From Candidatus Rubneribacter avistercoris (GTDB lineage Bacteria; Actinomycetota; Coriobacteriia; Coriobacteriales; Eggerthellaceae), in the NCBI GenBank assembly GCA_019115845.1, contig DXCU01000095.1, positions 1-41,571 on the forward strand: 41,571 nucleotides of DNA, written 5' to 3'. Below are positions 6,438 to 14,719 of this stretch, piece after piece. The notes beneath the pieces were generated by a model. That model did no database searches. It was not told the origin of the DNA and was given only the letters and a program-made list of their open reading frames with translations. Position 1 is the first letter of the stretch, and each line of letters opens with the position of its first letter. Both the position numbers and the translations under genes were made by a program.

Positions 6438-8065
6438 GCGCCGAGTATCTCCTGCGCCACGTACACGCCGGACCCCAAGGCCAGGCCCACCGACGCGCCC
6501 GGGTTCGTGTAATACGGCACGCAGTAGGCGCTGCCTTGGTCGACGCCGGCCACGTACAGGCCGGGGATGGGGTTGTTGTTCGCGTCCATGGCGCGCAGAT
6601 GGCTGTCCACCTTCACGCCTCCGTTCGTGCCCCAGGCGCTCGGCACGTACTCGAAGAGGTAGAACGGCGCGGTCCTCACCGGCTTGAGGAACGGCGCGCT
6701 CTTGCCGAAGTCTCCGTCCCTGCCCGCATCGCAGAATCCGTTGTAGCGTTCGACCGTTGCCTCCAGGGCGTCAAGCGAGAACTTCTCGGCCAGCTCGGCC
6801 ACAGTGTCGGCCTTGAGCGCCCAGCCCTCGTCGATGGCCTGCTGCAGGTGCGCCTCGGCGTTTTCCGGCGTGGTCTTGTAGTAGTCGGCCTCCGGACCGG
6901 ACACCCAGCTTTCGGGCTGGCCCAGGTACGCGTAGATGCCCTCGTTCTTCACGGCCTCGTAGTAATCGGAGTCCATCACCACGTACGCCTTGCCCGCGCG
7001 CACAAGCGCCTCGCCGCCGATGGCCAGCGGGAACTGGGCGATCTCCTCCTCGTTGATGAAACGCTCGCCCGCTGTGTCGGTGTACAGGCCGCCGAACAGC
7101 CAGTACCCGTAGTGCTCATTGACGTTGGTCCAGTCCTCGTTGAAGGGGCTGCCCTGCGTGGCCGCCGCCACCGCGCCGCATTCGTTGCCCAGCACGGCGA
7201 AGTTGCGGTCGAGCGCCCCGCCCGCGTCGAGCACCATCTTGATGCCCGTGCCGTCGGATATGGAGTTGCCCAGCGAGAACACCGGCGTGTTGAACACCTG
7301 CATCTGCAGGTCCTCGCCGCCCAAGAACCCGCCCGTGCACACCACCACGTTCGGCGCCAGCACGTCCACGCCCGCGTCGGTCTGCAGCCCGCGCACCGCG
7401 CCGTCCTCGATGATGATCTTCTCGCCGCCCGTGCCGTACAAGAACTCGCCGCCTGCGGCTTCGATGGCCTTCACGAGCGGGGCCACACGCTCCTCCCCCT
7501 CGCTTTCAAGGTAGTGGCGGGCGCGGAACCCGTTGCCGTACACGTCGGGCCACAGCGACATCGGCATGCCGAGGTCGATCATCGAGTTGAGCGCTTCGCT
7601 CGTGCCTGCCAGGCAGTTGCGCAGAAGCGCGCCGTTCACGCTCGCGCGCGAGAAGTCGTACATGTAGCCGAACAGGGTGTCGAGCGTCACCGTCTGGCCC
7701 TCTTGCTCCTGCAGCTTCGTCTCGCAGGCGGCCGGGCCTCCGCACATCGCAAAGTTCGACATGGCAGCCGACGGGGCCTTCTCCACCACGATCACCTTCT
7801 TGCCCGCCTCGGCCAGCTTGAGCGCGGCCATGAGGCCCGTCGCGCCCGCTCCCACAACGCACACGTCGCATTCCTTCGTCTGGCTCCCCTCGACGCGCGG
7901 GATGGCCGTCTGCCCGCTTTGGTCGGCCGGGCTTGCGGTTGCGTCCTCGCCCGCTGCGGCGGTCTCCTTCTGCTGCGGCGAGCAGCCGGCAAGACCCGCT
8001 CCGGCTGCGAGCGCCCCCATGGCGCTCAGTCCCAAGAACGCGCGACGATCCATGGATGTCTTCAT
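6434..8065 (-). CDS. Tat-exported FAD-dependent reductase, fumarate-reductase-like
   Basis: This is a 543-residue flavoprotein of the FAD-binding-2 (fumarate reductase/succinate dehydrogenase flavoprotein) type. A twin-arginine signal, MDRRAFLG, runs into a lipobox, GLAGC (Cys28), so it is probably a lipoprotein outside the membrane. The dinucleotide fold is VVGAGATG (residues 70-77). The C terminus has the usual PGLYVAGVDQGS and NPGASVGLALGSG motifs. No haem-binding CxxCH and no FMN-binding domain are present, so electrons must come from a separate protein. AGGAGGAGGA lies just upstream of ATG 8065. It diverges from the LuxR-type regulator at 8346, the likely regulator. Family members reduce fumarate, urocanate, acrylates or related enoates; which one applies here cannot be read from sequence. 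Confidence 0.85.
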   Translation of the reverse strand: MKTSMDRRAFLGLSAMGALAAGAGLAGCSPQQKETAAAGEDATASPADQSGQTAIPRVEGSQTKECDVCVVGAGATGLMAALKLAEAGKKVIVVEKAPSAAMSNFAMCGGPAACETKLQEQEGQTVTLDTLFGYMYDFSRASVNGALLRNCLAGTSEALNSMIDLGMPMSLWPDVYGNGFRARHYLESEGEERVAPLVKAIEAAGGEFLYGTGGEKIIIEDGAVRGLQTDAGVDVLAPNVVVCTGGFLGGEDLQMQVFNTPVFSLGNSISDGTGIKMVLDAGGALDRNFAVLGNECGAVAAATQGSPFNEDWTNVNEHYGYWLFGGLYTDTAGERFINEEEIAQFPLAIGGEALVRAGKAYVVMDSDYYEAVKNEGIYAYLGQPESWVSGPEADYYKTTPENAEAHLQQAIDEGWALKADTVAELAEKFSLDALEATVERYNGFCDAGRDGDFGKSAPFLKPVRTAPFYLFEYVPSAWGTNGGVKVDSHLRAMDANNNPIPGLYVAGVDQGSAYCVPYYTNPGASVGLALGSGVYVAQEILGA

Positions 8066-8267
8066 GCCTTCCTCCTCCTGTTCGATACCGTGGGCGCCGT
8101 GTGCGCCAGTCCGCCGGCCGCCCGGATCCGCAGGGGATGCCGCGCGGTCCGGCGTCGGCCCTCTTCTCCGAGGGCGTCCGACCGATCCGGCCATGCCGCA
8201 TTCTAGGCAGGGTGTCGGCCGCGCGCATCGCCGCAAAGAGAGGCGATGCCTCTTTCCAGGGAAAACA

Positions 8268-8293
8268 GCGGTAAAATCACCGCAACGAGGTGA
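8268..8293. promoter_or_regulatory. Two overlapping dyads between flavoprotein and LuxR-type genes
   Basis: GCGGTAAAATCACCGC (8268-8283) has 5-bp arms. It overlaps TCACC-7-GGTGA (8277-8293), which shares the TCACC half-site. They lie in the 280-bp divergent intergenic region about 50 bases before the LuxR-type start. This suits an operator bound by that regulator; no direct evidence. Confidence 0.4.
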
Positions 8294-8345
8294 TGGTGCG
8301 AACTGCGGCGTCCGCTATCATCGTCTTGCGTTCGAGAGGAGCAGC

Positions 8346-9857
8346 GTGGCACGCACGAGCACGAAAACGACGGGGATCGACCGCTTCGCAGCGATGCTGG
8401 AGCCCGCTTTCCCCTTGCGCATGCTCGGCTTCGGCCTCATCTACGCATGGAGCACCTGCATCTGGGATCTGCCGTTGTTGGGCGCGTTCGCCAATGGGCG
8501 GCCGCTTCAGGGCGATGCGGCCTGGGTGCTCTCCGCGGCCATCACGCCCCTTGCGTGCATCGTCGGAAGCCTGGTGGGCCGCACGCGCGAGCTGGCGGCC
8601 GTTCGCTCGATGTTCGTGCTCGGCCCTGTGCTGACGGCTGCGGGCACCCTGTTCGCCGTCGCGTGCCCCTATCTCGGCGGGGTCTTGCAAACCGCTTCCG
8701 TCGTGCTGGCCGGCGTGGGCACCGGCGTGGGTCCGGTCGTGCTCATCCTTTTGTGGGCTTGCCTGTTCGCGCGCACGGAGACGGGAATCGTGGAAACCGT
8801 CGTGCCCGCCTCGTTTGTGGCGACGCTGTTGTGCGCGCTCGCCATCCCCAGCTTTCCTCCCGCAGCGTCCGTCGCGGTGGTCACGGCGCTGCCGCTGGCC
8901 TCGGGCGCGCTTCTGCTGCTGTCGAAGCGGGCGCTCGACACCGGCTCAGTGCCGAGGGAAGATCTGGGCGGAGATGTGCGGATGGGCGTGAAACGAGCAA
9001 ACATCGCACGCATGTTTCTCGTCATCTTCGCGGTGTACGCCATCGGCTGCCTGCTGCCCGCCGCTTCGAATCTGGAGGTGACGGCGGCAGCCGAAACCGC
9101 GGCCACCATCGTGGGCATGGTGTTCGCGGTTGCGCTTTCGGCGGCCATCGTGCTGTTCTCGCGGCGCATCAACCTCGAAGCGCTGTTTCGTTGGATAACC
9201 GTGCCGTTCGTGTTCGCCATTATCTGCACGGCTCTCGGCACGCTGGAAACGCTTGCGCTGTCGCGCGTTTTGGCGAATGTCGTGTTCACTGGCATCGAGA
9301 TCATCATGGTCTTGTACTTCGTCCGCCTCGCGCAGAAAACGGGGCGTACGTCCACCTTCTTCGTGGGCATTGGCGAGTGCGCGGCGTATGCGGGCGTGCT
9401 CGTCGGGTATGTTGCTCAACCGCCCATTGAGGCGCTCCTGGTCGGCGGCGTGGTGGATGCCAAAACGTTCTGCCTGCTGCTTGTGGGCGTGTTCGTCGTC
9501 GTCACGTTGCTCGTGCCCCGACGCGACGCCACGCTCGACGCCGCCGGTGCCGATGCCGACGCGGAGACGCGTTCTCCCGCCGAGCCTCATGCCGCCGCGA
9601 CGGCAACCGCGCAAGCTGCGGAGACGACAGCGCAGCGCCGTGCTCGCATCGCGCGCTCCTATGGGTTGTCGAATCGTGAGACCGAGGTGTTTTTGCTGTT
9701 GGCGCAGGGTCGCAGCCGCCCGTACATCCGCGATGCCCTGATCTTGTCCAAGAACACGGTGGCCACCCATATCCGCCATATCTACGAGAAGCTGGGCATC
9801 CACTCTCAGCAGGAGCTGATCGACTTGGCTGAGGACGAGCCGGCGAGCCGCCTTTGA
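8346..9857 (+). CDS. LuxR-type regulator with multi-span membrane domain
   Basis: This is a 503-residue protein. About residues 18-395 are a polytopic membrane domain with roughly 12 hydrophobic spans, and the last 65 residues are a LuxR/GerE helix-turn-helix (LSNRETEVFLLLAQGRS...NTVATHIRHIYEKLGIHSQQ). An Ala-rich linker joins the two. The GTG start at 8346 follows AGAGGAG. Proteins of this design are widespread in Eggerthellaceae and are known there to regulate adjacent respiratory-type reductase genes. By position it should control the divergent flavoprotein, sensing its substrate from the membrane. The ligand is unknown. Confidence 0.88.
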   Translation: MARTSTKTTGIDRFAAMLEPAFPLRMLGFGLIYAWSTCIWDLPLLGAFANGRPLQGDAAWVLSAAITPLACIVGSLVGRTRELAAVRSMFVLGPVLTAAGTLFAVACPYLGGVLQTASVVLAGVGTGVGPVVLILLWACLFARTETGIVETVVPASFVATLLCALAIPSFPPAASVAVVTALPLASGALLLLSKRALDTGSVPREDLGGDVRMGVKRANIARMFLVIFAVYAIGCLLPAASNLEVTAAAETAATIVGMVFAVALSAAIVLFSRRINLEALFRWITVPFVFAIICTALGTLETLALSRVLANVVFTGIEIIMVLYFVRLAQKTGRTSTFFVGIGECAAYAGVLVGYVAQPPIEALLVGGVVDAKTFCLLLVGVFVVVTLLVPRRDATLDAAGADADAETRSPAEPHAAATATAQAAETTAQRRARIARSYGLSNRETEVFLLLAQGRSRPYIRDALILSKNTVATHIRHIYEKLGIHSQQELIDLAEDEPASRL

Positions 9858-9859
9858 GC

Positions 9860-9890
9860 AAAGCGTCGCCTGCGGCTTAATCGGCGCTTT
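9860..9890 (+). terminator. Possible terminator after the LuxR-type gene
   Basis: AAAGCG at 9860-9865 pairs with the end of GGCGCTTT (9883-9890), with further pairing across a small bulge. It starts three bases after the stop codon. No T run follows. Confidence 0.3.
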
Positions 9891-10050
9891 CGCATCCTTC
9901 GTCCGGCCCTCTTTTCCCGTCCGTTGTCAAACCGCCGTTGGCATGGGTCGCCCGCACTCGCGAGTTGGTCATTGCCGCAGCAGCCGCGCATCGGATGGCT
10001 TCGCGATCTTTTTCGGAGACGTGGATCCCTCGCCTCTTGAAAACGCGGAG

Positions 10051-10079
10051 GGGGACCCAGCGCTGCATGCCGGGTCCCC
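10051..10079. terminator. Hairpin between convergent genes
   Basis: GGGGACCC (10051-10058) and GGGTCCCC (10072-10079) form a perfect 8-bp stem with a 13-base loop. It lies between the ends of the LuxR-type gene (+) and the helicase-like gene (-), so it could end transcription from both sides. Confidence 0.5.
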
Positions 10080-10108
10080 TTCGCGCCCCGCCTTTTCGAA
10101 AGCGTCCC

Positions 10109-11977
10109 TTACGCCTCGCCGACGATCGTGGCCAGGAAATCGCTGGGGGCGATGGTGCACACGCGCACGCCGTCGCGGAGTTTGATGCGGTCGATCTTCA
10201 GCTTGAGGACGCTCGCCGATTCAAGGTCGGTGGAGGCGAAATGCGAAAGCGCCAGCGCGCGGTTCGCCTTCCCGACAAGCGCGTACACGCGGCGCGCGTC
10301 TGCGGCGTGCGTCTTCTCCTGCTTGTCGAGCGGCATCACGGTGGCGTCGAAGTAGTCGCGGCAGGGGATGAACCCGTTCACGAACCCGGCGACCACCAGC
10401 ACGTCGGGCGAAAGCCCCGCCATCAGGTCGTACGGCACAACGGCCACGGCATCGCCGCCCGAGAGCGCGGGCATCGTCAGGCGCTTTCGGGCGCGCTGCG
10501 CCATGGAGGAGGCGTCGTCGGCCTCTCCGTCTGCAAGGCAGAGGGCCGCCACCGCTCCCGGAGCCGAAGCATCGGGCGAGCCGGACACCGCGCGCGCCAA
10601 CGCGTCGAGCAGCGCGCGGCCGGCAAGCCCCTGCGCTTGGGAGATCAACTCAAGCCCCGCGCGCCGCGCATCCGCGACGCGCTGCATGCCCACGGCGTGC
10701 GGCGCGTCCCCGCCGTCCGCGGCGGCCAGCGCCTCCACAAGCGGCAGGCCCTGCTCGCGCAGGCTGGCGAACGCGGCGCTGTTCAGCAGGTAGTCGCCGA
10801 AGCCGCACCAGCAGCGCCACGCCGTGGCGTCGTCCGGGTCCGCCACCAGGTTGAGCGCGGTCAGCACGCGCGCGGGAACGCAGCGCTCCAGGTCGCGCGC
10901 ATCGCCCCCGATGGGTTGGCGGCTCGGCAGCGTCTTGGCGCGCAGCCCGCGCGCCTTGAGCGTGGCCGACACGTTGCGTGCCCATACGTCGTTGGGCACG
11001 GCCACCGCCACGCGTGCGGCAGGCGTGCCCGCTTCCACCGCCTCGGCTGCGTAGGCGGCCGCGCGCTCGAATTCGGCGGCGGGGTCGCTGCAGGCCAGCA
11101 CGTCGAGCGCACCCTCCTCGGCCTCGTCGAAGGCGGGAAGGACGCGCCCTTCGAACACAGGGTCGGCCAGCACGTTGGCGGCCGCGCGCGCTGTCGCCCG
11201 GCCGCGCCTGCACGCGCCCAGCTCCACCAGCTGGGCGTCTGGGTGGCGCTCGGCGAACTCGTCAAGGCCGGCCGCGTAAGGGTAGGAGTCGAAGGTTTCC
11301 ACGCACGCGGCAGGGTCGCTCGCCACGGCCACGGACTTCTCGGCCGCCAGCTCGGCCAAAAGCTGCGAGGCGCGGCTTAGGCACTGGTAGTCGTCCACCA
11401 GCACGTGCGCGAAACGGTGCGCCGTGCGCACGGCCTCGCTTTCGCGCAGGCAGTTGAGCGCGAGGTTGGCCGCCTCCGGCTCAATGACGGCGCGCATGAA
11501 GCCCAGGTTGTCCTTGAGCAGCCCGTGCAGCGTCGCCTCTTCGCCGGGCAGAAGCCAGTCGGGATCGTCGTCGGCCAGCTCGGTCCACGAGCGGTAGAAG
11601 AACTTGAGCATCTCGCGCAGCCGCTTCGGACGCAGGCCGCTCACCTTCAAGTCTTCCAGCAGGAACTTCTCCTCCACTGCGGTCAGCAGGCGCGCGTCGC
11701 GCCCCGTGAGGGCGCGCGATTCCTCGTTCGCCAGCACCTCGAGCGCGAACGCGCGGGGCGTGGTCGCGCGCACGCCTTCGGCCGCCTCTCCCATGCGCTC
11801 GCGCAGCCGCTCGGCGAACGCGCGCGCCGCAGACGGCGTGGCGCAGAACACGGCGACGCTTTCGGCCCCCTCGGCCGCCGCCAGCTGCGCGGCGCGCTCG
11901 ACGAGGTGCTCGGTTTTGCCGGTCCCTACACCGCCGACGATGCGGACGGCCTCGGTGACGGTGGATGCGTGAGTCAT
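10109..11977 (-). CDS. UvrD/Rep-like superfamily 1 helicase-family protein
   Basis: This 622-residue protein resembles UvrD/PcrA-type helicases or AddB-like relatives. The P-loop is GGVGTGKT (residues 15-22). The Walker B region is HVLVDDYQ (about 191-198), where canonical family members have DEYQ. A motif IV-like LGACRRGRAT follows, and near the C terminus LVVAGFVNGFIP matches the UvrD motif V region. It is shorter than typical UvrD proteins. The Glu-to-Asp change in Walker B may lower or abolish ATP hydrolysis. AAGGA lies upstream of ATG 11977. It is the last gene of a minus-strand run but is separated from the NapH-like gene by two hairpins, so it is probably transcribed separately. Role in DNA repair or recombination is inferred. 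Confidence 0.7.
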   Translation of the reverse strand: MTHASTVTEAVRIVGGVGTGKTEHLVERAAQLAAAEGAESVAVFCATPSAARAFAERLRERMGEAAEGVRATTPRAFALEVLANEESRALTGRDARLLTAVEEKFLLEDLKVSGLRPKRLREMLKFFYRSWTELADDDPDWLLPGEEATLHGLLKDNLGFMRAVIEPEAANLALNCLRESEAVRTAHRFAHVLVDDYQCLSRASQLLAELAAEKSVAVASDPAACVETFDSYPYAAGLDEFAERHPDAQLVELGACRRGRATARAAANVLADPVFEGRVLPAFDEAEEGALDVLACSDPAAEFERAAAYAAEAVEAGTPAARVAVAVPNDVWARNVSATLKARGLRAKTLPSRQPIGGDARDLERCVPARVLTALNLVADPDDATAWRCWCGFGDYLLNSAAFASLREQGLPLVEALAAADGGDAPHAVGMQRVADARRAGLELISQAQGLAGRALLDALARAVSGSPDASAPGAVAALCLADGEADDASSMAQRARKRLTMPALSGGDAVAVVPYDLMAGLSPDVLVVAGFVNGFIPCRDYFDATVMPLDKQEKTHAADARRVYALVGKANRALALSHFASTDLESASVLKLKIDRIKLRDGVRVCTIAPSDFLATIVGEA

Positions 11978-12080
11978 GGACGTGGTCCTTCCCGGTCGGG
12001 TCGTATCGTGTCGAACCTCGATGCGATTCTACGTTTGCGGGAAGCGGCGCCCTCGTTACGGGGAGGGGGAGGGGCGCTGC

Positions 12081-12138
12081 TTCCCGGCAGAAGGCGGCTC
12101 GCCCCCGAAGCCCTTGCCAAGCCGCCTTTTGCCGGGAA
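12081..12138. repeat. Long hairpin, relative of the conserved-loop family
   Basis: Arms 12081-12099 (TTCCCGGCAGAAGGCGGCT) and 12120-12138 pair at 18 of 19 positions. The loop, CGCCCCCGAAGCCCTTGCCA, resembles the loop of the hairpins at 717-794, 27215-27296 and 35372-35460. It lies between the NapH-like gene and the helicase-like gene on the minus strand. Confidence 0.6.
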
Positions 12139-12160
12139 CCGCCGTCGCTTGCGCGACGTT

Positions 12161-12197
12161 CGCGGGCGCGACCGCTGCAGCTGCGACCGCGCCCGCG
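12161..12197 (-). terminator. Terminator-like hairpin after the NapH-like gene
   Basis: CGCGGGCGCG (12161-12170) and CGCGCCCGCG (12188-12197) form a perfect 10-bp stem. On the minus strand it begins 10 bases after the NapH-like stop codon. No T run follows. Confidence 0.45.
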
Positions 12198-12207
12198 GAG
12201 GAGGGGC

Positions 12208-13257
12208 TTACGGTTTCGCCGCGCCCGCCCCGGCGCCCTCGGACGCTGCGGCATCCAGGCCGCCGCCCGCCGCGTCGCCCGCTTCGGGGCCGTCGGCGCG
12301 CTTCTTCGGCAAAAGCGGCATGGTGATGGCGTTGGTGGGGCAGGCGTCCACGCATGCGCGGCACTTCGTGCATTCGGACCAGGCCGCTTCGGACAGCTGC
12401 GGGTGGCGCGGGTCGATGCCCTCGTCGCAGGCGCGTCCGCAGGCGCCGCATGCGGTGCCCTTGGCCGTCTCAAGGCACTTGGCGTCGTCGATGGCGGGGA
12501 CGAAGGTCTTGTTCGCCTTCCCGATCAGGCTCATGAACGCCGAGAGCGGGCACAGCTTGTGGCACCACTTGCGGAACAGCACCACCTCGGCTATAAGCAG
12601 CGCCGGGACCACGATGATGGACCAGGTCACATCGCCGTGCGCGAACAGGTTGATGACCAGCAGGATGGTTGCGAAGGTAAGCCCGATGGGGCAGATCAGG
12701 CAAAACACCGGGAATCCGAACACGGCCGCCGACAGAAGCGCCCCGCCCAACACGAAATGGCGCGCGTCGGGAGCCGAGCCGCGCTTGGCGGCGCACGACG
12801 CGCAGCCGCCCTCGCCGCCCTTGGAGCAGGAGGCCGAAAGCGAGGCGCGCTCGGCCTCGGTCAGGGGCGCGGCGGCCCCGGAGTCGGCGGCCTCGGAATC
12901 GGCCGCCTCGGAGCCGGCCGCAGCCTTCGCGCCGGCCTTCGCCTTCTTCCCGCCTTTCTTGGAGAACAGCCCGCGCACTTTCTGCACGAGCGGCACCGGG
13001 CACATCCACCCGCAGAACGCGCGGGCGAACAGGATGATGAGCAGCACCATGATCGCGAGCGAGATGACGGCGCGCGGCACCATCATCTTGGACGCCAGCA
13101 TGGTGCCGAGCGCGCCGAGCGGGCAGAGGATGGAGATGTCCCAGAACCCGGGCGCCGATATGGTGCCGATGCCGAGGTTCGTTACAAATCCGACGGCCAC
13201 CACCACCACGACGGCCGTGGCCACGAGGGTGCGAAGCGTTTTCGACTTCATCTTCAT
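12208..13257 (-). CDS. NapH-like membrane iron-sulfur protein
   Basis: This is a 349-residue membrane protein of the NapH/4Fe-4S-binding quinol-oxidising type. About four to five spans are visible, with the family's membrane-side motifs CGWMCP, CLICPIG and WCHKLCPL. A C-terminal pair of ferredoxin motifs follows: CGACGRACDEGIDP and CTKCRACVDACPTNA. Two low-complexity segments are odd: an Ala/Lys/Glu-rich insert after the second span, containing CSKGGEGGCASC, and an Ala/Gly-rich tail. NapH partners NapG in moving electrons from quinol to periplasmic reductases. Here the NapG-like gene ends nine bases upstream, but no NapA or NapB is present. ATG 13257 follows AAGGTG. Confidence 0.85.
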   Translation of the reverse strand: MKMKSKTLRTLVATAVVVVVAVGFVTNLGIGTISAPGFWDISILCPLGALGTMLASKMMVPRAVISLAIMVLLIILFARAFCGWMCPVPLVQKVRGLFSKKGGKKAKAGAKAAAGSEAADSEAADSGAAAPLTEAERASLSASCSKGGEGGCASCAAKRGSAPDARHFVLGGALLSAAVFGFPVFCLICPIGLTFATILLVINLFAHGDVTWSIIVVPALLIAEVVLFRKWCHKLCPLSAFMSLIGKANKTFVPAIDDAKCLETAKGTACGACGRACDEGIDPRHPQLSEAAWSECTKCRACVDACPTNAITMPLLPKKRADGPEAGDAAGGGLDAAASEGAGAGAAKP

Positions 13258-13266
13258 AAAGGCACC

Positions 13267-13944
13267 TTACCCTTCCACTTCGTCGAGCGGGTGGACGACG
13301 ATAGCGCGCGCGGTGGCGCCCTCGGAGATGGACCCGTTCTGCAGCGACACGCACACGCTCTCGCACGCGCCGCATCCGTTGCACTTGTCGGCGATCACCA
13401 CGGGGCGGTTGTTCTCGTCCAGCTCCATGGCCTCGTAGGGGCAGGCGTCGTAGCAGAACCGGCAGCCGATCAGCTTGTACGCCAGGCACCAGTCCGTGTT
13501 GATGACCGCCTTGCCGATGATGGTGTTCTCGGCCGTGGCCCCCTCGGGCAGCTTGAGCGCCTCGATGGGGCACGCCTTCACGCACAGCGGCACGCCGTCA
13601 TGCTCCTCGGCGCACCAGTCGCACCAGTTCGCGGAGAAGTCGAAGGTGGGCGTGCGCATGTTGAGCAGGCCGTCTTCGATGTGCGCCGGGGCTATGACGT
13701 CGCGCGGGCAGATCTCGTAGCACTTCTCGCAGCGGATGCACGCCGATACGAGGCGCTCCTCGTCCTGGCCTCCCGGTGGGCGGATGATGGACTGCGACCC
13801 AACGTACTTGAGGCCGCCGAGGCCCAGCATCACGGCCGCGCCGCCCGCGCCCAAACACAGGGTGCGCCGCGTCATGCCGGCGTAGGTTTTCTCCTTCTGG
13901 GGCGCGCGGGCGCTTTCGGCGTCGGCGCGCGGTTCGTTGCTCAT
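13267..13944 (-). CDS. NapG-like four-cluster ferredoxin, Tat signal
   Basis: This 225-residue protein has a Tat-type motif, TRRTLCLG (residues 25-32), before a hydrophobic segment, so it is probably exported or membrane-tethered. Four cysteine groups follow: CIRCEKCYEICP, CDWCAEE...CVKACP, CRFCYDACP and CNGCGACESVC. NapG family members pair with NapH to form a quinol dehydrogenase; the gene order here, NapG-like then NapH-like, agrees. ATG 13944 (MSNEPRAD) is chosen over an upstream start at 14016, which would overlap the end of the chaperone gene, because GGAG lies at a suitable distance. Confidence 0.85.
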   Translation of the reverse strand: MSNEPRADAESARAPQKEKTYAGMTRRTLCLGAGGAAVMLGLGGLKYVGSQSIIRPPGGQDEERLVSACIRCEKCYEICPRDVIAPAHIEDGLLNMRTPTFDFSANWCDWCAEEHDGVPLCVKACPIEALKLPEGATAENTIIGKAVINTDWCLAYKLIGCRFCYDACPYEAMELDENNRPVVIADKCNGCGACESVCVSLQNGSISEGATARAIVVHPLDEVEG

Positions 13945-13996
13945 CTCGTCTGCTCCTCTCGTCGGTGCGCTTGGGCCTGTCGTGCGCATGCTTCCG

Positions 13997-14716
13997 TCAG
14001 TCCTCGTCCTCCGCAACCACGTCCTTGAGAAACGCCCGGTCGGTCTCCAAAAACCCGTCTGTCAGAAACGCGAGGCCCTGGTAGAGGTCTGTTTTGGCGA
14101 ACCGCTTCATGTCGGAGGTCATCATGGGGGCCCAGGCCGCCAGATGGTCCTCCAAAAAGTTCCTCTGCGTGGTCAGCAGCGCCACCGCCTCGTCCTCGTC
14201 GCCGGCGGCCAGCGCGTCGGCCGTGCGCTTGGCCAGGATCTGCTCGAACTCCAGCTCCAGCGCTATGTGGTCCTCGCCCTCTTTCCAGCTGTCCTGCTTG
14301 TCCAGGCCGGCGCTGCGGTAGATGGCCAGCACCTCGTCGCGCGCTTCCTGCATGAGCAGGCGCTTTTCGGAGGTGTAGACGCTCTCGAACGGGTAGGCGG
14401 CCGAGAACGCGTCAACGCCGTGCCCGATGAAGGTGCGCACGTAGTCCACGGCCAGGTCGGTCAGGCTGTTCTCCCAGACGTTGCTCATGAACTTCGCCAT
14501 CAGGCGGTAGCCCTCGTCCACGTTCTTGTTGCCGGTGCTGGCGGGGAAGCGCATGCCGCGCAGCTCCTGCAGAAACTCCTCGTCCACCTCCACGCGGTAG
14601 AGGCGCGAGAGCAAGCCGTAGGTTGCGGCGCGCTGCTCGTTGAGCTTGATGAGGTCGGAAAGCGTCGCCTCGTCGGCGGCTTGGGCGCCCTCGGGGGCAT
14701 GGGTGGTTTCGGCCAT
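13997..14716 (-). CDS. TorD/DmsD-type molybdoenzyme chaperone
   Basis: This 239-residue, all-helical protein has the features of TorD/DmsD/NarJ chaperones: an N-terminal helix, LNEQRAATYGLLSRLYR, then FIGHGVDAFSAAYPFESVYTSEKRLLMQEARDEV, where the P-x-ES-x-Y segment is typical of the family. Such proteins bind Tat signals of molybdoenzymes during cofactor insertion. No catalytic subunit is encoded within this operon, so it may serve one elsewhere, such as that at 1116. ATG 14716 follows GAGGAG; the upstream gene stops three bases before it, so the two are tightly linked. Confidence 0.8.
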   Translation of the reverse strand: MAETTHAPEGAQAADEATLSDLIKLNEQRAATYGLLSRLYRVEVDEEFLQELRGMRFPASTGNKNVDEGYRLMAKFMSNVWENSLTDLAVDYVRTFIGHGVDAFSAAYPFESVYTSEKRLLMQEARDEVLAIYRSAGLDKQDSWKEGEDHIALELEFEQILAKRTADALAAGDEDEAVALLTTQRNFLEDHLAAWAPMMTSDMKRFAKTDLYQGLAFLTDGFLETDRAFLKDVVAEDED

Positions 14717-14719
14717 GGT

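Noticed and set aside
5360-8206. 948-codon plus-strand open frame across the MFS and flavoprotein genes
   Set aside because: It is a shadow frame covering two well-supported genes on opposite strands and shows no protein features.
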